From contig JAQGMN010000084.1 of assembly GCA_028292345.1 (NCBI GenBank), positions 1-9,394 on the forward strand: a stretch of DNA of 9,394 nt, in the 5' to 3' direction. Positions 4,923 to 9,394 of this stretch are shown here, one piece after another. This stretch comes from Polaromonas sp. GTDB taxonomy: Bacteria; Pseudomonadota; Gammaproteobacteria; Burkholderiales; Burkholderiaceae_C. The number at the start of each line of letters is the position of its first letter. Position 1 is the first letter of the stretch. The position numbers and the translations under genes are program-made. The notes below the pieces were generated by a model. It was given only the letters and a program-made list of their open reading frames with translations, ran no database searches and was not told where the DNA came from.

Positions 4923-7253
4923 TCACGGCAGCGGTTCCGGGCTGCGGCCGAGCGTGAAAAAGAACGCGGCCCCTTCGTTCGGCGTGCTTTCGGCCCACAC
5001 ACGGCCGGCATGGCGTTCAACGATTCGCTTGACGGTGGCCAGCCCGATGCCGGTTCCCGAAAACTCCTCGGGCGAATGCAGCCGCTCAAAGGTGCCGAAC
5101 AGCTTGGCGGCAAAAGCCATGTCGAATCCGGCCCCGTTGTCCCTGACAAAAAAGACGGTGCTGCCGTCCTGCCCCGGCTCGGCGCCGACCTGAATGCGCG
5201 CCAGCGGCGTGCGGGAAGTGAACTTCCAGGCATTGCCCAGCAGGTTCTGGTAGACGACCGACAGCAGCCGGGCGTCGCCCAGCGCGCTCAGGCCGCCCTC
5301 GATCTGCAGCTCTGCCTGGCGCCCGGGCTCCCGCTCATGGTGGTCGTGCGCGATGCGCCGGGCGATTTCCGACAGGTCGACAGGCTCGGAATTGATCTGC
5401 TTGCGCGAGACGTGGGCCAGCGTCAGCAGGCCTTCGATCAGATCGCCCATGTGCTTGACGCCCACCCCGATGCGCTCCAGGTAATGCTTGCCTTTCCCGC
5501 TCACCTGCTCGCCATCGATCTTCACCACCAGCTGGCTGAAGGCATGGATGGTGCTCAGCGGCGAGCGCAGGTCGTGCGACACCGAATAGGCAAACGACTC
5601 CAGTTCGCGGTTCGCCATCTCAAGCTCCAGGGTGCGCTGCAGCACCCGCGCTTCGAGTTCGGTGTTCAGGCTGAGGATTTCCTGCTGCTGCTGCCTGCGC
5701 TCGGTGATGTCGCGCTCGACCGCCACCCAATGGGTGAACTTGCCGGACTTGTCGGCAATGGGCGCAATGTCGGTTTCCAGCCAGCGCGCCCGGCCGTCCT
5801 TGGTGTAGATGACGATTTCCGCGCGCACCGGCTCCCACCGGGCCATGGCGTCGCGAATCCGGTCCAGCTCGGCGCGCTGGGTGTTCGGCCCCCACAGCAG
5901 CCGGGAGGTTTGGCCCAGCGCTTCGGCGCGGCTGTAGCCGGTCTGGCGCTCGAAGGCATCGTTCACAAAAACGATGCGCGGGCCGCCTTCTTCCAGGGCG
6001 ACGGCTTCGGTGATGATGACGATGTCGTTCAGCCGCGACACCGCCGTCTGCAGCAGCCGCAGCTGCGCCTGCTCCGCGCGCCGCTGGGTGATGTCCTGAA
6101 AGTAAACCGCCAGCCCGTTTTCCGTCGGATAGACATGAAAATGAATGCACAGGTTCAGCGGCGCGTAAAAGGCCTCGAACCGCGCCGTGCGCTGCGCCTG
6201 CAGGGCCAGGCGGCATTCGCGCTCCATGCGCGTGCCCAGGGATTCGGGAAACTCCTGCCAGAGGGTTTTTCCCAGAACGTCTTGGCGCCGGCGCTGGAGC
6301 ATGCGCTCGGCCTGGCCGTTGAAAAAGGTGAACTTCCAGTCCCTGTCGATCAGGCAAAAACCGTCGGTGATGCTTTCCAGGGTGGCGGTGAGCTGCGCCT
6401 CCAGCGCCAGGGCGCGCTCCTCGGCGTCTTTTTGTTCTGAAATGTCCTGGAAGGCGCCCTGGAGGCGAACGATTTTTCCGCTGGCGTCGCGCAGCGCCTC
6501 GCCGATGGAACGCACCCAGATGCGCCGCCCCTTGGCCGTGCGCTTGGGCAGCACGAATTCATAGGGAATGCCGTGGTCGGCGCAATCCTGCACATGGCGG
6601 ACCACCAGCGGCCGATGCTCGGGGTAAAAATAGCCGATGCCCTCGTCCAGCGTGGGCGTGTAGCCCGGCGCGACATCATGGATCAGGCAGTTCTCGTCCG
6701 ACCAGGTCAGCGTGCGCTCCGGCAGGTCGATGGTCCAGCCGCCCAGGCGCGCCACCTTGCCGGCAATCCGGCCCATGTAGAGATTTTTTTCCAGCAGCTC
6801 GGCGCGCTGCCTGAGTTCGTCAATGTCGGTCAGCGTGCCCACCCAGCCGACGGGGCAACCGGCCGCGTCGCGCTGCGGGACGGCGCGGACCAGCATCCAG
6901 CGGTAGAGGCCATCGGCGCGGCGCAGCCGGCATTCCACCTCGCAGGCTTCGCTGGCGTCGTGCGCCCGGGTCCATTGCGCGACCACCTGCGGGCGGTCCT
7001 CGGGATGGATGAACCGGTCCCAGCCGTGGGCCAGGCTGTCCTGCAGCGACGCGCCGGAATAGTCCAGCCAGCGCTGGTTGAAATAGCTGGGCCGGCCGTC
7101 AGGCCGCATCGTCCAGACGATCTGGGGCAAGGCATCGGCCAGAAGGTGAAACGCGGCATCGCCGGGGCCGCAGGCGCCAGGCAGAGGGGGGTCGCCGGCA
7201 GGCTTGCAGGCCGTGCCGGACAGGGGATCGGTTTCGCTGCCTGCAATGCTCAC
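4923..7253 (-). CDS. Multi-PAS sensor histidine kinase (orphan, cytoplasmic)
   Basis: A 776-residue histidine kinase with no membrane segment, so probably a soluble cytoplasmic sensor. Four PAS/PAC units come first: about 34-147 (PAS_3-like), 160-275 (PAS_3-like), 286-392 and 398-520. Each ends in a PAC-type signature such as GTLTDIDE, FQDISEQK, FQDITQRR or ERDITERR. The fourth has GQTSRLLWGP (447-456), resembling the LOV motif GxNCRFLQ but with serine at the photoactive cysteine position. A coiled coil (about 520-553) leads to the HisKA H-box SVSHDLRSPL with H560. The ATPase domain shows N670/N674 in QNLLGNAWKF, DNGAGF (705-710), LFGTFERLH and GTGIGL (733-738), so it should be catalytically active. 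There is no receiver domain and no adjacent response regulator. The start is GTG at 7253, supported by AAGGA (complement of 7260-7264) six bases upstream. The downstream end lies 29 bases from the convergent MerR gene. Confidence 0.93.
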   Translation of the reverse strand: MSIAGSETDPLSGTACKPAGDPPLPGACGPGDAAFHLLADALPQIVWTMRPDGRPSYFNQRWLDYSGASLQDSLAHGWDRFIHPEDRPQVVAQWTRAHDASEACEVECRLRRADGLYRWMLVRAVPQRDAAGCPVGWVGTLTDIDELRQRAELLEKNLYMGRIAGKVARLGGWTIDLPERTLTWSDENCLIHDVAPGYTPTLDEGIGYFYPEHRPLVVRHVQDCADHGIPYEFVLPKRTAKGRRIWVRSIGEALRDASGKIVRLQGAFQDISEQKDAEERALALEAQLTATLESITDGFCLIDRDWKFTFFNGQAERMLQRRRQDVLGKTLWQEFPESLGTRMERECRLALQAQRTARFEAFYAPLNLCIHFHVYPTENGLAVYFQDITQRRAEQAQLRLLQTAVSRLNDIVIITEAVALEEGGPRIVFVNDAFERQTGYSRAEALGQTSRLLWGPNTQRAELDRIRDAMARWEPVRAEIVIYTKDGRARWLETDIAPIADKSGKFTHWVAVERDITERRQQQQEILSLNTELEARVLQRTLELEMANRELESFAYSVSHDLRSPLSTIHAFSQLVVKIDGEQVSGKGKHYLERIGVGVKHMGDLIEGLLTLAHVSRKQINSEPVDLSEIARRIAHDHHEREPGRQAELQIEGGLSALGDARLLSVVYQNLLGNAWKFTSRTPLARIQVGAEPGQDGSTVFFVRDNGAGFDMAFAAKLFGTFERLHSPEEFSGTGIGLATVKRIVERHAGRVWAESTPNEGAAFFFTLGRSPEPLP

Positions 7254-7376
7254 GCGGTTTCCTTGGTTGCGCTCAGGCGGAATTGCGTGCTGCGCCAGCG
7301 CGGCTCAAACCTGCTGCGGGATTGCACCAGACCTGGCAAGCGGTATTGTGGCCCATCAGGGACCGCGCCCAACCCA

Positions 7377-7405
7377 TTTTCCATAGCTTGCGCATGCCTG
7401 GAAAA
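7377..7405. promoter_or_regulatory. Inverted repeat in the kinase/dioxygenase divergent region
   Basis: TTTTCCA (7377-7383) and TGGAAAA (7399-7405) form a perfect 7-bp inverted repeat with a 15-base spacer. They lie in the 237-base gap between the divergently transcribed histidine kinase and dioxygenase genes. The size and placement suit an operator for a dimeric regulator. No T run follows in a form typical of a terminator. The rest of the gap (7254-7490) shows no gene. Confidence 0.35.
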
Positions 7406-7490
7406 ACCCCCGATTCCGGCAAGCCCATTCGCTGGCCAGACCGGGCACAGGCGGTTAGATTATGGTTTTGGCCACCGAAGGGAAACCGTC

Positions 7491-8153
7491 ATGCCCAGCC
7501 CCATCGACACGCGCGGTGCCTGCCCGCCAGGCCAGCGCCGAAGCCTGCTCGTCACTGGCGTTGCCGTTCTGGCTACCGCGATGGCGCCCGCCGGCTTCGG
7601 CCCGGCACGGGCGCAGGCCCGCCCGCTCCAGCCGACCCCCAGCCAGACCGAAGGGCCGTTCTACCCGGTGGCCCTGCCCGCCGACAGCAACTTCGACCTG
7701 CTGCGCAACGGCGGCGCCCGCTATGCGCGCGGCCAGCCGGCCTGGGTGGAAGGCACGGTGGCCGACACGGCGGGCAGGCCGGTGTCGGGCGCGGTGGTCG
7801 AAATCTGGCAGTGCGACCAGGCGGGCCACTACCACCATCCCGGCGACGGCGGCCGGGCCGACCCGGCGTTCCAGGGCTTTGGCCGCGTGGCCGTGGGCAG
7901 CGACGGGCGCTACCGCTTTCGCACCCTGCGGCCGGCGCCCTACAGCGGGCGCACGCCGCACATCCATGTCAAGGTGCGGCTCGGGCAGCGTGAACTGCTG
8001 ACCACCCAGCTCTACGTGGCGGGCGACGCAGGCAATGAACGCGACTTTCTCTGGCGGCGGCTGGACGCGCAGGGCCGCGCCGCGCTGACCGTGCCGTTCG
8101 CGCCCGACGCCGACGGCCTGCGGGCGCGCTTTCCCATCGTCGTGCAGGCCTGA
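7491..8153 (+). CDS. Intradiol ring-cleavage dioxygenase, Tat-exported
   Basis: A 220-residue protein of the intradiol dioxygenase family (catechol 1,2-/protocatechuate 3,4-dioxygenase fold). These non-haem Fe(III) enzymes cleave catechol-type rings between the two hydroxyls. The four iron ligands are visible: Y114 (in GHYHHP), Y151 (in RPAPY), H157 and H159 (in PHIH). They sit in the family context VVEIWQCD, FQGFGR, YRFRTLRP and TTQLYVAGD. The N-terminus has twin arginines (R16-R17 in QRRSLLV), a hydrophobic core (18-37) and a probable AQA cleavage site near residue 43, which indicates Tat export of a folded, metal-loaded enzyme. The loop between Y151 and H157 is short compared with protocatechuate dioxygenase, so the substrate cannot be named. 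The ATG at 7491 has GAAGGGA (7477-7483) seven bases upstream. No ring-degradation genes are adjacent. Confidence 0.92.
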   Translation: MPSPIDTRGACPPGQRRSLLVTGVAVLATAMAPAGFGPARAQARPLQPTPSQTEGPFYPVALPADSNFDLLRNGGARYARGQPAWVEGTVADTAGRPVSGAVVEIWQCDQAGHYHHPGDGGRADPAFQGFGRVAVGSDGRYRFRTLRPAPYSGRTPHIHVKVRLGQRELLTTQLYVAGDAGNERDFLWRRLDAQGRAALTVPFAPDADGLRARFPIVVQA

Positions 8154-8224
8154 AGCCCCGTCCGGCGCCGGCCCATTTTGCGGGTCGCCGCGCTGACCGG
8201 GCGCCGGGCGCTAAGCTGCGCGCC

Positions 8225-9232
8225 ATGGATTCACTGACGCAAATCGCACTCGGCTCGGCCGTGACCGTGGCCGTGATGGGCCGGCGCACCGCCGTGTGGA
8301 AAGCCGCGCTCTGGGGCGCCGTGGCCGGCACCCTGCCCGACCTGGACGCCTTCATCGACCACGGCAATGCCATCCTGAACATGACGCGCCACCGCGCCGA
8401 AAGCCATTCACTGCTCTATGTGACGCTGGCGGCGCCGCTGCTGGCCTGGGGCGTGAGCCGGCTGCACGGCGAGCCGGTGCTGTTTCGCCGCTGGTGGCTG
8501 GCGCTGTGGCTGGCGCTTTTCACCCATCCGCTGCTCGACGCCATGACGGTGTACGGCACGCAACTGCTGCAGCCCTTCAGCGACTATCCGTTCGCGGTGG
8601 GCAGCATCTTCATCATCGACCCGCTCTACACCGTGCCGCTGATCGTCGGCGTGGTGGCGGCCTTGAGGCTCAAGAGCCAGCGCGGCCAGCGCTGGAATGC
8701 GGCCGGCCTGGTGCTCAGCACGCTCTACCTGGGCTGGAGCTTTGGGGCGCAGCAGCAGGCGACGCAGGTCGCGCGGGCCTCGCTGGCCGAGCAAGGCATT
8801 GCCGCCAGCGGGCTGCTGGTCACGCCCGCGCCGTTCAACACACTGCTCTGGCGGCTGGTGGCGACCACGCCCACGCAGTACCTCGAAGGCCATCATTCGC
8901 TGCTCGACGACTCCCCGCAGATACGCTGGAGCGCGCACGACCGGGGCGCAGCGCTCATGGACCGGCACGGCCACGAGCCGTCCGTCGCCCGCATTGCGGC
9001 CTTCAGCCACGGCTTTTATCGGCTTTCGGAATCCAGCGGCCGGCTGTTTGTGACGGACTTGCGCATGGGACAGGAACCGGTCTACACCTTTCACTTCGAC
9101 CTGGGACCGCCCGCCGCGCTGGCCGCACGGCAGCATGCCCCAACCCTTGAAAGCAAACGCCCCGACCTGGCGACGGCCCTGCCCTGGCTGTGGCAGCGCA
9201 TGTGGGGCAAGGCGGTGCCCGCGCCGCACTGA
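8225..9232 (+). CDS. YdjM/YbcI-type membrane-bound metal-dependent hydrolase
   Basis: A 335-residue protein of the DUF457 family (COG1988, PF04307; E. coli YdjM and YbcI), inner-membrane proteins predicted to be metal-dependent hydrolases. It begins MDSLTQIALGSAV, a typical start for the family. Candidate metal ligands are D39 and D41 (PDLD), H56 and H61 (HRAESHS), H101 and D105 (THPLLDAMTVYGT) and D132 (IIDPLYT). Hydrophobic helices occur at about 63-80, 89-107, 125-148 and 157-175. The C-terminal 150 residues appear soluble. The substrate is unknown. The start at 8225 lacks a strong ribosome binding site (only a TAAG-like stretch upstream). The gene follows the dioxygenase by 71 bases on the same strand; those bases contain GC-rich palindromes (CGGCGCCG and GGGCGCC) but no T run, so read-through is possible. 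Confidence 0.88.
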   Translation: MDSLTQIALGSAVTVAVMGRRTAVWKAALWGAVAGTLPDLDAFIDHGNAILNMTRHRAESHSLLYVTLAAPLLAWGVSRLHGEPVLFRRWWLALWLALFTHPLLDAMTVYGTQLLQPFSDYPFAVGSIFIIDPLYTVPLIVGVVAALRLKSQRGQRWNAAGLVLSTLYLGWSFGAQQQATQVARASLAEQGIAASGLLVTPAPFNTLLWRLVATTPTQYLEGHHSLLDDSPQIRWSAHDRGAALMDRHGHEPSVARIAAFSHGFYRLSESSGRLFVTDLRMGQEPVYTFHFDLGPPAALAARQHAPTLESKRPDLATALPWLWQRMWGKAVPAPH

Positions 9233-9262
9233 CAGCCGGCGAAGGCGGGGCGCGCACGCCAT

Positions 9263-9278
9263 GGCCGGACAGCCGGCC
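9263..9278 (+). terminator. Hairpin after the hydrolase gene, possible terminator
   Basis: GGCCGG (9263-9268) and CCGGCC (9273-9278) form a perfect 6-bp GC stem with a 4-base loop, 30 bases after the hydrolase stop. A moderately T-rich stretch (GTGTTGTAA) follows a few bases later. It is plausible as a weak terminator that separates this gene from the next one. Confidence 0.35.
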
Positions 9279-9361
9279 CAAGTGTTGTAAATGCCTTGAG
9301 GTGAAAAACGCAAAGATGTGTTTGAATGAAGTTCACACGGCTCAACCACAAGGAGTGCTCG

Positions 9362-9394
9362 ATGGAATCCATTCAAGTCGTTCCCCAGGCGCCC
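9362..9394 (+). CDS. Start of an unidentified gene (cut by the window edge)
   Basis: ATG at 9362 opens 11 codons (MESIQVVPQAP) that run off the right edge. AAGGAG (9350-9355) lies six bases before the ATG, the best ribosome binding site in the window. The 129 bases before it become AT-richer after 9279, as expected for a promoter region, although no clean -35/-10 pair is seen. Too little protein is visible to assign a family. Confidence 0.55.
   Translation, partial: MESIQVVPQAP

Noticed and set aside
4683..6440. 585-codon plus-strand ORF opposite the histidine kinase
   Set aside because: The kinase has complete domain motifs on the minus strand, and this ORF also overlaps the MerR 3' end. 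The sequence is a low-complexity antisense shadow.
6573..7490. Long upstream in-frame extension of the dioxygenase ORF
   Set aside because: The extension is antisense to the kinase. A Tat signal peptide and a well-spaced ribosome binding site fix the start at 7491.
8408..9376. 322-codon minus-strand ORF opposite the hydrolase gene
   Set aside because: Antisense shadow without family features; the plus-strand hydrolase has the conserved motifs.

Overview
The window looks like chromosomal DNA from a Comamonadaceae-type betaproteobacterium (Polaromonas, Rhodoferax or Variovorax-like). This is an inference. It rests on the high GC content, the type of PriA and MerR proteins present, and two stretches inside priA that resemble interspersed repeats I remember from that family. 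No rRNA, tRNA, CRISPR array, insertion sequence or phage gene was seen.

Layout. Bases 1-370 hold no convincing gene, but carry a terminator-like hairpin, two DnaA-box matches, a second hairpin and a weak promoter candidate. They lead into priA (371-2578, +), the primosomal helicase for replication restart, which has an in-frame extra segment. Facing it on the minus strand is a likely two-gene operon: an Rrf2-family regulator (3171-3680) followed after 23 bases by a small four-helix DUF4149/TMEM205-like membrane protein (2752-3147). An AT-rich divergent region (3681-3816) separates this operon from a MerR-type regulator (about 3817-4893, +). The MerR gene runs tail to tail into a 776-residue soluble sensor histidine kinase with four PAS domains (4923-7253, -). 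A 237-base divergent spacer with a 7-bp dyad precedes a Tat-exported intradiol ring-cleavage dioxygenase (7491-8153, +). Then come a YdjM-type membrane-bound metal-dependent hydrolase (8225-9232, +) and the first 11 codons of another gene (from 9362, +) with a strong ribosome binding site.

How the genes relate. This is mostly a string of unrelated single genes. The clear functional pairing is the Rrf2 regulator with the membrane protein. The histidine kinase has no receiver domain and no response regulator beside it, so it is an orphan in this window. The nearest regulator, the MerR protein, lacks a receiver domain and is convergent with it.

I did not find a clearly new multi-gene system. 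The most interesting signals are the in-frame repeat-like insertion in priA, the DnaA boxes in front of priA, the MerR protein with an unusual C-terminal Cys-Glu-Cys-Pro-Arg-His region, and a LOV-like PAS domain whose photoactive cysteine position is serine.
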